Source of the DNA: CAYTBN01 sp964542165
Lineage (GTDB): Bacteria; Myxococcota_A; UBA796; UBA9615; CAYRNR01
Assembly: GCA_964542165.1 (NCBI GenBank)
Contig: CAZITQ010000064.1
Span: forward strand, 1-40,183
DNA length: 40,183 nucleotides
Direction of reading: 5' to 3'
Shown: positions 1 to 7,951 of the stretch, one piece after another
Layout: every line of letters starts with the position of its first letter
Numbering within the stretch: position 1 is the stretch's first letter
The notes under the pieces: generated by a model
The model's input: only the letters and a program-made list of their open reading frames with translations
The model's database searches: none
What the model was told of the DNA's origin: nothing
Position numbers and translations under genes: made by a program

Positions 1-1312
1 GGGTGCATCGCTGGATCGCCCGGACGGGGCCGGCGGGTTGGGCGGCCGGCCGCCTCCACCACGCCCCGGCCTGGAGCACGGCTCCGATCCCCAGGCCCAG
101 GACCAGGGCGGCACCGATCTGACCGTGGGCCAGGAAGCGCGGCTCGATCTCGACCATCGTCGCAGCACCCCGGAAGACCGCCGCGAAGGGCGCCAGGGTC
201 GCGACCAGGGCCAGGAGTCTCCAGGGCCGCCGGGCGAGGCCTGCGGCGGCCGCCGCCAGCGCCACCGCCAGCAGGGGAAGCCAGACCCCCACCGCGGCGT
301 GCCGGAGTTCCGGGGACGGCACACCGGTCCAGCTCCCGGTCGGGCCGGGGATCCGCGACTGGCTCCACAAGAACGCGAGGGTCGAGGGGATGCGCCACGG
401 GGGGCTCCGGCCCCACACGAACCCCGCGGGCACCTCCCACGGAGGGTCGTAGGGCGGTCCGCTCATACCCGCCCTGTGGAAGAGGGGGCGGACGTCCACC
501 TGCTGCTCCAGGGACTGGGCCGCCTCGGTGAAGAACAGCGGCCCCAGCAGGTAGCTCACCCCCACCGGTAGCCCGACGGCGATCAGGCGCAGTGGCCACT
601 CCCGTCGCTCGGCCCGCAGGGCCGTGGCCAGGCAGATCGTCAGCACCGGCAGCGCGAAGATCAGCCCCCGGGCGTCCACCGCCAGGGCCAGCGCCGCCCC
701 GCCGCCGCCCACGGCGAGGGCCGCCGGGCCGCGGAACCGGACCGCGAGGGCCCCCGCGGCCGCGCAGAGGGCGAAGGCGGCGCCCAGGGTGGGGTAGGAC
801 GTCATGTGGCGGGTCCCCAGGACCAGGGGCCCGAAGCCCAGGGCCAGGACCGACGCGGCCACCCCTGCCGGGCGCCCGTGCAGAGCCCGCCCCCACAGGT
901 AGAGAGCGCCCCCGATCACCCCCACCGAGAGGATCGCCGCCGCCCACAGCCCCCCCAGACGCCCCAACGGCCCGGCGAGCACGGTGGCCGGCAGCAGGGC
1001 CAGGTAGGAGCGTTTGTGCAAGAAGGTGTTGGCCTCCCAGTCGGCAAAGCGCACCACCCCGGCGCAGTACTCGTGGAAGTCCGCGGTCAGAAAAGCGTCC
1101 CCCCGAAGGTGCGCGGGTGCCAGCCAGATCCCGGCCAGCGCGGCGACCAGGGTGGAACAGGCCAGGGCCAGACCCCCGTCGACCCGCCAGCTCCAGCGCG
1201 CGTCGAGCTCCCCCGCGTCCGGCGCCCAGCGGCCCAGCCCGAGGCGCAGCAGACCGGCCACGCACCCCAGCACGAGCACCGGTACCCAGGCCTGCTGAAG
1301 GAACCCACCCAT
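1..1312 (-). CDS. GT-C fold membrane glycosyltransferase (ArnT/PMT-like), 3' end cut by window
   Basis: Read directly on the minus strand: the frame is open from an ATG at 1312 to the window edge (437 codons, no stop), so the C-terminus is missing. The protein starts MGGFLQQAWVPVLVLG and has roughly nine hydrophobic segments. After the first helices a hydrophilic loop (LRGDAFLTADFHEYCAG) carries acidic residues where GT-C enzymes place their catalytic Asp. This layout fits polyprenyl-phosphate-sugar-dependent transferases that add sugars to lipids or proteins on the outer face of the inner membrane; donor and acceptor cannot be read. Its start faces the FAD oxidoreductase across about 155 bp. 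No convincing Shine-Dalgarno precedes the ATG, and an in-frame TTG lies 18 bases upstream. A second GT-C protein occurs at 14513-16018. Confidence 0.75.
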   Translation of the reverse strand, partial: MGGFLQQAWVPVLVLGCVAGLLRLGLGRWAPDAGELDARWSWRVDGGLALACSTLVAALAGIWLAPAHLRGDAFLTADFHEYCAGVVRFADWEANTFLHKRSYLALLPATVLAGPLGRLGGLWAAAILSVGVIGGALYLWGRALHGRPAGVAASVLALGFGPLVLGTRHMTSYPTLGAAFALCAAAGALAVRFRGPAALAVGGGGAALALAVDARGLIFALPVLTICLATALRAERREWPLRLIAVGLPVGVSYLLGPLFFTEAAQSLEQQVDVRPLFHRAGMSGPPYDPPWEVPAGFVWGRSPPWRIPSTLAFLWSQSRIPGPTGSWTGVPSPELRHAAVGVWLPLLAVALAAAAAGLARRPWRLLALVATLAPFAAVFRGAATMVEIEPRFLAHGQIGAALVLGLGIGAVLQAGAWWRRPAAQPAGPVRAIQRCT

Positions 1313-1467
1313 GGGGCGCCATGATAACAACGCGCGCCGCTGGCCCCGGCAGCGATCCCCCGGGGCGTTCCGGTTGGGCCCTCGGCGGGTTGTATGGTAG
1401 GGGGAAGGGGCCCCTGACGGGCGCCCGCGAGCACGGGCGCCGGGGAGACTGCGGAAGAGGACATCCG

Positions 1468-3087
1468 GTGAGCCGACGGTCCAATCCTTCAGCGCGTCCC
1501 TACGGCCGCACCGCCCCGGGCGGGCCGTGGGACACCATCGTCATCGGTTCCGGCATGGGGGGGATGACCTGTGCGGCCACGCTCGCGGACTTCGGCCAGC
1601 GGGTCCTCGTCCTCGAGCAGCACTACCTCCCCGGGGGGATGACCCACGTCTTTCGTCGCGGGGGGTTCGTCTGGGACGTGGGCGTCCACGCCGTGGGCGA
1701 GGCCACCGCCGCGACGCGGATCGGCCAGCTGATCGAGCATCTCTCACGGGGCCGGCTCGAGTTCGTCTCCCTCGGACCCGTCTGCGACGAGTTCCACTAT
1801 CCGGGGGGGCAGCGGATCGACGTGGGCGACGCGCCCGAGGCGGTGGAGGCGCAGCTGGCGGCGGCGTTCCCGGACGCCAGGGACGAGATCACCGACTACC
1901 TGGACCTGGTCCGGGAGCTGGCGGCCGCGATGCAGGACCGCTTCCTCGAGCGCGCCTTCGGTCGCCGGCTGAGCGGCGGCCGCGCGACCGTGCGAGGCCG
2001 AGCCATCGATCACTGGATCGCGCGAACCACCCGGGAGGTGCTGCGCTCGCTGACCGACGACGAACGGCTCGTCTCGGTGCTCTCCGCCCAGTGGGGGTAC
2101 TACGGAGCGGACCCCGGAGATTCCTCCTTCGCCGTCCATGCCCTGGTCGTCCAGCACTTCCTCGGGGGGGGCTACTACCCCCGGGGCGGTTCCGCGTCCA
2201 TCGCCGAGGGACTGCTGCGCACCGTGGCCGAGGCGGGGGGCTGGACCCGGGTGGGCGCGTCGGTCCAGGAGCTCCTGCGGGACGACGGCGGCCGGGTTCA
2301 CGGGGTCCGGCTGGACGACGGCGAGGAGATCGAGGCGGCGCGAGTGGTCTCGGCGATGGGCGGACTCGCCACGGTGCGCCACCTGCTGCGTCCGGACGAG
2401 CGGGGGGCGGACTGGGCCAGGAGCATCGACTCGCTGGAGCCCTCGCCGGCCCACCTCTGCCTCTACCTCGGCTTCGAAGGGGACATCCGGCAGGCCGGGG
2501 CCAGCGCGGCCAACAAGTGGTTCTTCGAGACCTGGAGCCACACCCTGGAACCCTGGCACCTGGATCGGATCCCCGATCCGATCCCGATCCTCTACACCAG
2601 CTTCCCCTCGCTGAAGGACCCGGACCACGACCCCGGGCCCCGCTGCCGGCACACCGGCGAGGTGGTGACGTTCGCCGAGTACGACGACTTCGCCCCCTTC
2701 CTCGGGACCCCCTGGCGCGACCGTGGCGAGCGGTACGAGGAGATCAAGCGCGACCTGACCCAGCGCCTCCTGGAGCAGCTCCTGCGACGCATGCCCGCCC
2801 TGCGCCCGATGGTGCGCTACGCGGAGCTGTCCACCCCCCTGTCCACCTCCCACTTCACCCGCGCCACGGGGGGAGCGATCTACGGGATCAAGCCCACGCC
2901 CGAGCGATTCGCCAACCCCTGGCTCGCGCCCAGGACCCCGGTGGAGGGGCTGTTCCTCAGCGGTGCGGACGTGACCACCGTGGGGGTGATGGGGGCCTTC
3001 TACGGCGGCGTTCTGACGGCGGCGGCCATCGAGCCGGTGCGGGCCATGCGCATGCTGCGCAGCCTCGACGCCCGGCGGGACGGCTAG
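1468..3087 (+). CDS. FAD-dependent oxidoreductase, RetSat/CrtI (phytoene desaturase-like) family
   Basis: 539 residues from a GTG at 1468, chosen because GGAAGAGGA ends 7 bases upstream and the dinucleotide-binding motif follows after about 23 residues; the frame stays open further upstream only by GC bias. The N-terminal Rossmann motif is VIGSGMGG followed by a strand ending in VLVLEQH, then PGGMTHVF, and GVHAVGE, which matches the GlHyvGe signature of retinol saturase and CrtISO-like enzymes. The C-terminal FAD motif is LFLSGADVTTVGVMGA. Members saturate, desaturate or isomerise polyene lipids such as carotenoids or retinoids. No carotenoid synthase is nearby, so the substrate is unknown. 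An 80-residue Cys-rich gene follows 7 bp downstream and is probably co-transcribed. Confidence 0.85.
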   Translation: MSRRSNPSARPYGRTAPGGPWDTIVIGSGMGGMTCAATLADFGQRVLVLEQHYLPGGMTHVFRRGGFVWDVGVHAVGEATAATRIGQLIEHLSRGRLEFVSLGPVCDEFHYPGGQRIDVGDAPEAVEAQLAAAFPDARDEITDYLDLVRELAAAMQDRFLERAFGRRLSGGRATVRGRAIDHWIARTTREVLRSLTDDERLVSVLSAQWGYYGADPGDSSFAVHALVVQHFLGGGYYPRGGSASIAEGLLRTVAEAGGWTRVGASVQELLRDDGGRVHGVRLDDGEEIEAARVVSAMGGLATVRHLLRPDERGADWARSIDSLEPSPAHLCLYLGFEGDIRQAGASAANKWFFETWSHTLEPWHLDRIPDPIPILYTSFPSLKDPDHDPGPRCRHTGEVVTFAEYDDFAPFLGTPWRDRGERYEEIKRDLTQRLLEQLLRRMPALRPMVRYAELSTPLSTSHFTRATGGAIYGIKPTPERFANPWLAPRTPVEGLFLSGADVTTVGVMGAFYGGVLTAAAIEPVRAMRMLRSLDARRDG

Positions 3088-3094
3088 CCTCGCC

Positions 3095-3334
3095 ATGGCA
3101 CGGGACGACCGATCCTCCCCCTCTTCCCCCGGCGACACGACGCAGGATCCGCGCCCCCTGAACGCCACGGCCGGCTTCTGGGATCACTACGAGAACGTGT
3201 ACGAGGACCGTCCGGAGGGGTACGACGGGACCTGCCTGCGCCCCCTCGGACGCTGTGAGATGGGGGGGTGTTGCGACCTGTGCTGGCACAACCCGGATCA
3301 CCCGCGATTCGCCAAGGAGCGACCCCAGGGCTGA
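3095..3334 (+). CDS. Small Cys-rich putative metal-binding protein
   Basis: 79 residues, starting 7 bp after the oxidoreductase stop, with no strong ribosome site of its own (likely translational coupling). The first 25 residues are polar and low-complexity. The rest holds FWDHYENVYED and a tight cluster CEMGGCCDLCWHNPDHPRF, that is C-x4-C-C-x2-C followed by W-H-N-P-D-H-P-R-F. Four Cys and two His in so few residues suggest a zinc or iron-sulfur site. I do not recognise the family with certainty. Position suggests a partner or accessory of the FAD enzyme. Convergent with the next gene, which ends only 7 bp away. Confidence 0.6.
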   Translation: MARDDRSSPSSPGDTTQDPRPLNATAGFWDHYENVYEDRPEGYDGTCLRPLGRCEMGGCCDLCWHNPDHPRFAKERPQG

Positions 3335-3341
3335 TCCCGGA

Positions 3342-3836
3342 TCAGAAGCCCCAGCCACCCCAGTCGTCGAACTCCAGCTGCGCGAAGAAGGCGTAGCCCT
3401 CGGTGAGGGGGGCGTCCAGGGTTTCCTCGTCCGAGTACAACCACTCGCCGCTGGCGCGGCTCGCCAGATAGACGTAGGCCCCCACCTCCGGTTGGTGGAT
3501 CGTCACCTGGGCGAGGACGTAGGTGTGATCGGGCACGGCGACCTCGTAGGTGTACCGGCCAGCCTGGAGATCGAAGCGGACCTCGACCTCCTCGTAGCCC
3601 AGGATCGACTCGGAGTTGGGGGCGAATTCCGCGTAGAACTCGGCGTCCTCGGTGACCTCCACCGTCAGCTGCAGGACACGGTCTCCCCCGCCGAGCACCT
3701 GGTCAGGCATCGAAGAGAGCCGCGTGGTGGTGGCGTCTTCGGCCACGTCGCACACGCTCACGTAGCCGATCCACAGCGCCAGCCCCAGAATCGTCGATCC
3801 CAGCCAGGTCCCGGTGCGCTTGATCCATCCGGCCAT
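3342..3836 (-). CDS. Hypothetical membrane-anchored secreted protein
   Basis: 164 residues from ATG at 3836, preceded by GGAGG about 8 bases upstream. One N-terminal hydrophobic segment (residues about 10-27, STILGLALWIGYVSVC) would act as a signal peptide or uncleaved anchor. The rest is soluble and beta-rich: alternating segments such as VLQLTVEVTED and YTYEVAVPDHTYVLAQVTI look like a small beta-sandwich or lipocalin-like domain. The C-terminus is aromatic (EFDDWGGWGF), as seen in some outer-membrane proteins. No family recognised. It is the last gene of the minus-strand run from 7830, 100 bp after the FecR gene, so it may belong to that unit. Confidence 0.65.
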   Translation of the reverse strand: MAGWIKRTGTWLGSTILGLALWIGYVSVCDVAEDATTTRLSSMPDQVLGGGDRVLQLTVEVTEDAEFYAEFAPNSESILGYEEVEVRFDLQAGRYTYEVAVPDHTYVLAQVTIHQPEVGAYVYLASRASGEWLYSDEETLDAPLTEGYAFFAQLEFDDWGGWGF

Positions 3837-3936
3837 TCCCTCGTCCTCCAGGCCCGTCAGGTCCGGGCTCGTCGCCCCGCACCCCTCCCCATGTGGGCGG
3901 ATCGGGAGGTGTGACGGTCTTTTTTTTTGGGGGGGA
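3837..3936. repeat. Intergenic 100 bp with T9-G7 homopolymer run (3920-3935)
   Basis: The gap between the FecR gene and the 164-residue gene holds nine T followed by seven G on the plus strand, striking in a region with almost no T runs. On the minus strand, the direction both genes are read, it is a C7-A9 run right after the FecR stop codon, so it is not a normal intrinsic terminator for those genes. On the plus strand an imperfect hairpin (CACCCCTCCC with GGGAGGTG) precedes the T run by several bases, but no plus-strand gene ends here apart from the one at 3334. Confidence 0.5.
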
Positions 3937-5265
3937 TCAGGGGACCGGAGTGGGCGCTGGGTCGGTGGCGGCCCCGGCGAACCCGGTCAGCAGCTCCCGG
4001 GCGTGCGCCGCGTGGGGGCCGTCGGCCGCGAGCTCCAGGCACCGCCGCAGTGCCGTCTCGGCCTCGTCGCGACGGCCCTGTTCGAGGGCGCAGACCGCCA
4101 GGTAGTAATGGGCCTCTGCCGCCCGTGGGCCCGTGCCGAGGCGGCCGGTGAGCTCACGGTAGGGTTCGATGGCCAGCGAACAGTCGCGCAACCGGTCGCG
4201 GGCCACCGTCGCCTGCAGCGTCAGGATCTGGAGGCTGCGAGGGCTGTTCGGGTGCTCGCGGCCGAAGGCGGCCGCGAGCTGGTAGGCCTCCTGGTGCCGG
4301 CCGGCCCGCGCCGTCGCCTCCACCTGCCAGGCCTCGACCTCCACGGTGAGGGGTCCGGCAGGGTGGGTCGCCAGGTAGCTGGAGGTCGCGTCCAGCACCT
4401 CGTCCGGGGGCGCCCCACCGGCCAGGGCGTCCTGGATCGCCAGGAAGTCCCGCTCCGCGTCGGTCAGCGCGAGCGCGGCCGTCTCCGGACCGGGTTCGGG
4501 GGTCGACTCGTGGGACTCCATCGGAGATGCCGCCGGTGGGGATTCCGGGGGTTCCGGGGGTTCGGTCGGCGAGACGGGTGGGGACACGTCCCCGTCCGGC
4601 CCCGGCTCCATGTCCCCCCCGTTTGCGTCGGTCGCTGTGCCCCAGGCCTGCCCCGCCCCCAGCGGGCGTTCGGTCCCGCGATGGAGCACCTCGACGCGAC
4701 CCCGGGCCACACTGACCGTCACCTCGTCCTGCTGCCGGGTCACCACGAAGGAGGTGCCCAGCACCCGGACCCTGACCGGCCCGGCGACCACGTGGAGGCC
4801 CGGCACCGATCCCGGCGTCACGTCCACGGCCACGACCCCGCGCTGCAACTCGAGGACCGGGACACCGCCCTCGGCGTCGCCGAGGCGCAGGACGTCCGAC
4901 TCCGGTCCCAGGGTCAGCTCCACCCCGCCGTCGGCCAGACGCGCCGTCTGCGCCGTGGTGCCCGCGGCCACGCCCGTTCCGGCCGCCAGAGCGGCTGTGT
5001 CGGTCCCGGTGCCCCCCGGGGACGCCGGGACGAGCCTGAGGACCAGCACGACCGCCACCGCCGTGGCGACGCCCGCCGCGCCGACCCCCCAGACCGGTAC
5101 GACCCAGCGCCTGCGTTCGACGCGCTGGCTCCGTTCCAGGCGGCGGCCCACCCGCTGGACGGCCGCGTCGTCGCCCTCGGACAGATCGCGACGGAGGGAC
5201 CCCAGCAGGCTCTCCGCCTCCGGGTCTCCGACGTCGCGCGTCCGTCGCGGCAGGTCCGTGTTCAC
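3937..5265 (-). CDS. FecR-domain and TPR membrane protein, partner of the ECF sigma factor
   Basis: 442 residues from GTG at 5265. The start overlaps the sigma factor stop (GTGA) and has GAGGAGGAAGG about 7 bases upstream. Layout: cytoplasmic N-terminus of about 55 residues with a Leu/Arg-rich helix; one transmembrane helix (about 57-78, VVPVWGVGAAG through VAVVLVLRLV); a FecR-like domain (about 95-210) with VRVLGTSFVV and VSVARGRVEV, the family hallmark; a long Pro/Glu linker; then TPR-like helices to the C-terminus. FecR proteins sit in the inner membrane and control ECF sigma factors in response to envelope signals; the TPR part probably binds partners in the periplasm. The N-terminus lacks an obvious zinc anti-sigma motif, so whether it inhibits or activates is unknown. 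Confidence 0.85.
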   Translation of the reverse strand: MNTDLPRRTRDVGDPEAESLLGSLRRDLSEGDDAAVQRVGRRLERSQRVERRRWVVPVWGVGAAGVATAVAVVLVLRLVPASPGGTGTDTAALAAGTGVAAGTTAQTARLADGGVELTLGPESDVLRLGDAEGGVPVLELQRGVVAVDVTPGSVPGLHVVAGPVRVRVLGTSFVVTRQQDEVTVSVARGRVEVLHRGTERPLGAGQAWGTATDANGGDMEPGPDGDVSPPVSPTEPPEPPESPPAASPMESHESTPEPGPETAALALTDAERDFLAIQDALAGGAPPDEVLDATSSYLATHPAGPLTVEVEAWQVEATARAGRHQEAYQLAAAFGREHPNSPRSLQILTLQATVARDRLRDCSLAIEPYRELTGRLGTGPRAAEAHYYLAVCALEQGRRDEAETALRRCLELAADGPHAAHARELLTGFAGAATDPAPTPVP

Positions 5266-5852
5266 CGTGCGCCTTCCTCCTCGGGGCGGTACCCCGCCTT
5301 GCGGGCCACCCCCTTGAGCTTCCTGCGGGACCGCATCACCAGGGCGCGCACCGCTTCCGGTGAGAGATCGAGGATCTCGCCCACCTCCCGGGCGCTGCGT
5401 TCCTCCAGGTCGTAGAGCACCAGCGCCTCCCGCTGCCGGCGCGAGAGCTGGTCGAGACAGCGCCGCGCGAGTTCGGTCCGGCGGCTCGACACCAGGGCCA
5501 CCTCGGGGTCCAGGGCGCCGCCCGACAGGTTCTCCAGGCCCATGAATCCCGCGGACCAGCGCTGGACCCAGGCGCGCCGCCGGTGATTCGCCAGCACCCG
5601 CCGGCAGATGGCGAACAACCATGCGTCCACGTTGGGCGCGGGGCCCAGGGACGTCACCTTGTCCAGCGCCACGAGCATGACCTCGTGGGCGGCGTCCTCG
5701 GGGTCGACCCGGGGGCCCGCCAGCCGACGGCACCAGCGCACCACCCGCGGCAACGCGTGGGCCGCGAAGGCCTCCCGGGCCTCCGCCCTGCCCTCGCGAA
5801 TCCCCGCGAGCCATGCCGGCTCCGCCGCGACCGCGGTCTCCTCGCCCGTCAT
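5262..5852 (-). CDS. ECF-family RNA polymerase sigma factor
   Basis: 196 residues from ATG at 5852. Region 2 contains DPEDAAHEVMLVALDKV and AWLFAICRRVLANHRRR, matching the core-binding and -10-recognition helices of ECF sigma factors. Region 4 contains LSRRQREALVLYDLEERSAREVGEIL and the recognition helix PEAVRALVMRSRRKLK. There is no region 1 or 3, as usual for the group. Its stop overlaps the FecR gene by 4 bp (GTGA), the standard arrangement for a sigma and its membrane regulator. It begins 50 bp after the barrel gene ends; a TTGACC hexamer at 5906-5901 (minus) could be a -35 element for an internal promoter, but the -10 is poor. No ECF-type AAC/CGTC self-promoter stood out. Confidence 0.93.
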   Translation of the reverse strand: MTGEETAVAAEPAWLAGIREGRAEAREAFAAHALPRVVRWCRRLAGPRVDPEDAAHEVMLVALDKVTSLGPAPNVDAWLFAICRRVLANHRRRAWVQRWSAGFMGLENLSGGALDPEVALVSSRRTELARRCLDQLSRRQREALVLYDLEERSAREVGEILDLSPEAVRALVMRSRRKLKGVARKAGYRPEEEGAR

Positions 5853-5902
5853 CCGTGTCGATGTCCCCGTCCCGAGAAACGTGACGGAAATTCTGGAATC
5901 GG

Positions 5903-7006
5903 TCAACGGGGGGGCGGCCCGAACGCGAGCTCCATCCGCGGCGCCAGGGAGAACGGCGGGATATCCGCTTCGATGGACTGCGGACCGCGCTCGACGACGA
6001 TCCGGACCGGGATCAGATCCAGCCCCGCCTCGAGGGTGAGACCCAGCGTGAAGCCCCGCCCGAGCGACCGGCGCACCCCCAGGTCCACCCGCACGACCGG
6101 AGGAACTCCGGTCCCCCGATCCCCCCCCGCGGGCTCGGCGAGCCAGGCCCGGGTGACGGCGATCCCGGCGCCCACGCCCAGGGGGAACGACCAGCCCCCG
6201 CTCGCCGGGGTGAACTGCCAGCGGGCGGCCACCAGCAGTCGGGCCAGGCCCACCCGGCGCTCGTCGGCGTCCAGGCCGCCCAGCACCTCCAGTCCGACGA
6301 CCGCCCCCGGGCCGATCCACGGCCCCCGCACGGCCGTCGCGCCCAGGTGGGCCCCCAGGGCGACTCCGCCATCGCCGGGTCGCAGGGTCGCCCCCAACCC
6401 CACGGCCAGTTCGGCGCGGGTCCGCGGAGCGGTCGCGGGGAAGGGCGGTGGCACGACGTCCTCGGGGGTCACGGCCGGCTCCACGGGGGATGGAGGGGGA
6501 TCGGGCTCGGCCGACACGATCCGGGCGCCCAGGAGGGCGGCGAGCTCCTCGGTGGGCATCCAGCCCGCGTCCGCGATGGCGATGGTGCGCCGCAGGCTCT
6601 GGGTCAGCATCACCGCGGCCCGGACTCGCTGGCCCCTCTCCCCGCCTGCCGACTCCAGGGGGATCCGCAGGCTCTCGGCACGCCCCGGGACCCTCACCTC
6701 GATGGAAGGTGCGTCGCCCTCCAGCAGCCAGCAGTCCCAGCGCTCCATGCCGACCGCCGCGGACGGCCCTCCTTCACCATCGGCGGGGGTGAAGGCCCCG
6801 GCCGCCGGTGGCCATGGCCCCTCCCAGACCTGGATCGAGACCGCGTCGTCCCGGGCCACCAGCCCGGCGACCGCCTCCCACAGGGCGGCGTCCTCGGCGT
6901 CCTGCACCAGCCAGCGGACGTCCTCGGCCGCCCCCTCGGACGGCAAGAGCAACGCCACCAGCGCGGCGGCCGGCAGCCAGGGGGGCAGGATCCCTCGCGC
7001 GGTCAC
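5903..7006 (-). CDS. Secreted protein with N-terminal periplasmic domain and C-terminal beta-barrel-like domain
   Basis: 367 residues from GTG at 7006, overlapping the upstream stop (GTGA). A signal peptide is evident (LPAAALVALLLPSEGAAED, cleavage near residue 27). Residues about 28-165 form a globular domain ending in MPTEELAALLGAR. A Pro/Val linker (about 170-200) leads to alternating amphipathic strands such as RAELAVGLGATLRP, VALGAHLGATAV and FTLGLTLEAGLDL, ending in MELAFGPPPR. The pattern resembles small outer-membrane beta-barrels. Coupling to an ECF sigma/FecR pair suggests it is an outer-membrane sensor or target of the same circuit. It is not a TonB receptor: no plug domain is seen. 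Confidence 0.7.
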   Translation of the reverse strand: MTARGILPPWLPAAALVALLLPSEGAAEDVRWLVQDAEDAALWEAVAGLVARDDAVSIQVWEGPWPPAAGAFTPADGEGGPSAAVGMERWDCWLLEGDAPSIEVRVPGRAESLRIPLESAGGERGQRVRAAVMLTQSLRRTIAIADAGWMPTEELAALLGARIVSAEPDPPPSPVEPAVTPEDVVPPPFPATAPRTRAELAVGLGATLRPGDGGVALGAHLGATAVRGPWIGPGAVVGLEVLGGLDADERRVGLARLLVAARWQFTPASGGWSFPLGVGAGIAVTRAWLAEPAGGDRGTGVPPVVRVDLGVRRSLGRGFTLGLTLEAGLDLIPVRIVVERGPQSIEADIPPFSLAPRMELAFGPPPR

Positions 7007-7830
7007 GGCTCCTCGTCGTCCCCGTCCCGCGAGTCCTCACCGCCCTCGCCGCCCCGGAACAGCTCCCCCGCGTCCTTCTGGAGCGGGTCGACGACCTCGT
7101 CGCTGACCCACTCGGTGAAGCGCGACCAGGTCTTCCTCACCTGCCGCACCACCTCGTCGGTGTCGTTGGGGCGCGCCCGCTTGCCCGCTACGCCCACCGC
7201 GGCCGCCAGCAGCGCCCTCAGCTGGCGTCTCTCCCAGGCGACGAGCTTGTCGTCGGCGCCCAGGTGCCGGGCCAGGGCCCGGACCCGGGAGACCGCGTCC
7301 TTCGCCGTCCGCTGGACCTCCCCGAGCCGGGTCGCCGCCTCCGCCGCGGCGGCGCGGTTCTCCTCCACCACACCGCGGAGCTCCGCGACCTCCCGCCGCA
7401 GGGCACCGACCTCCTCGGTCAACGTCTCCAGACCATCGGCGAGTTCGTCGGCCACCAGCGCGGGGACCAGGATCCGCGACAGCCCCCCGGGGGGCGTGAC
7501 CGGCGGCACCTCGATCCGCAGGAAGGGCACCCGGGCGGTGTTCTCGGAGACGACGTCGACCGGGACCGGCGGGACACAGGCGGCGGCGGCCTCGTCCACG
7601 GCGGCCAGCGCCTCGCCGTCCACCGGGCAGCCGAGGATCTCACCTGCTCCGTCGCCCCCCTCGTCGACCCCCGCCAGGATCACGCCGCCGCCCTCGTTGG
7701 CCAGCGACGCGACCAGCTCCGCGTCCAGCTCGTTCGGGTCGGGGAGCCACACGACCGTGTCTTCGCTCTCACCGGCGAGGACCGCCCGCGCGCGCCCCGA
7801 GAGGTGCTTGTAGATGCGCTTGTCGACCAT
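7003..7830 (-). CDS. AlbA_2 (Schlafen-like) domain protein with coiled coil
   Basis: 275 residues from ATG at 7830, chosen because GGAGGGG lies about 8 bases upstream; the open frame extends further to 7881 without a ribosome site. Residues about 20-115 contain ELDAELVASLANEGGGVILAGVDEGG, which matches the AlbA_2 signature (AfaNt-GGtlliGVdd), a putative nucleic-acid-binding domain often fused to regulators. Residues about 135-190 form a heptad-rich coiled coil (LETLTEEVGALRREVAEL and onward). The C-terminus is a charged Asp/Glu tail. First gene of the minus-strand unit that includes the barrel, sigma and FecR genes. An additional cytoplasmic regulator is the best guess; DNA or RNA binding is inferred from the domain only. 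Confidence 0.7.
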   Translation of the reverse strand: MVDKRIYKHLSGRARAVLAGESEDTVVWLPDPNELDAELVASLANEGGGVILAGVDEGGDGAGEILGCPVDGEALAAVDEAAAACVPPVPVDVVSENTARVPFLRIEVPPVTPPGGLSRILVPALVADELADGLETLTEEVGALRREVAELRGVVEENRAAAAEAATRLGEVQRTAKDAVSRVRALARHLGADDKLVAWERRQLRALLAAAVGVAGKRARPNDTDEVVRQVRKTWSRFTEWVSDEVVDPLQKDAGELFRGGEGGEDSRDGDDEEP

Positions 7831-7951
7831 GGCACGACCCCTCCGCAGAACCGAAGTATAGGGGAAGTGGCGCCGTCGCAAGACGAGGGGCTAAAGCCCC
7901 TGGGGTGTGATACCGATATCCCTTGTGGGGAACGTCGAAAGCGAGGGCCGC
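7831..7951. promoter_or_regulatory. Divergent promoter region with palindromes between AlbA_2 and PHP genes
   Basis: This 121-bp gap separates two divergent genes. A TATACT hexamer (minus, 7860-7855) is a good -10 for the AlbA_2 operon, but the -35 is unclear (TTGCGA lies only 15 bases upstream). At 7887-7900 there is the palindrome GGGGCTAAAGCCCC (6-bp arms around AA), and around 7910-7921 GATACCGATATC (4-bp arms). They sit in the middle of the divergent region, where an operator for both genes would be expected. Confidence 0.4.

Noticed and set aside
592..1467. In-frame extension of the FAD oxidoreductase upstream of 1468 (about 290 more residues)
   Set aside because: It is Pro/Arg-rich and lies antisense to the real membrane glycosyltransferase read on the minus strand; the GTG at 1468 has a ribosome site and puts the FAD motif in the normal place.
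1313..1467. Promoter with TATGGT at 1393-1398 for the FAD oxidoreductase
   Set aside because: The nearest -35-like hexamer (TTGGGC, 1374) is only 13 bases away, so no acceptable pair was found.
5880..5906. Sigma-70 promoter TTGACC with a -10 17 bases on, for the ECF sigma gene
   Set aside because: The -10 would be CACGTT, too poor; the hexamer also overlaps the stop codon of the barrel gene, so chance is likely. Mentioned only in the sigma entry.
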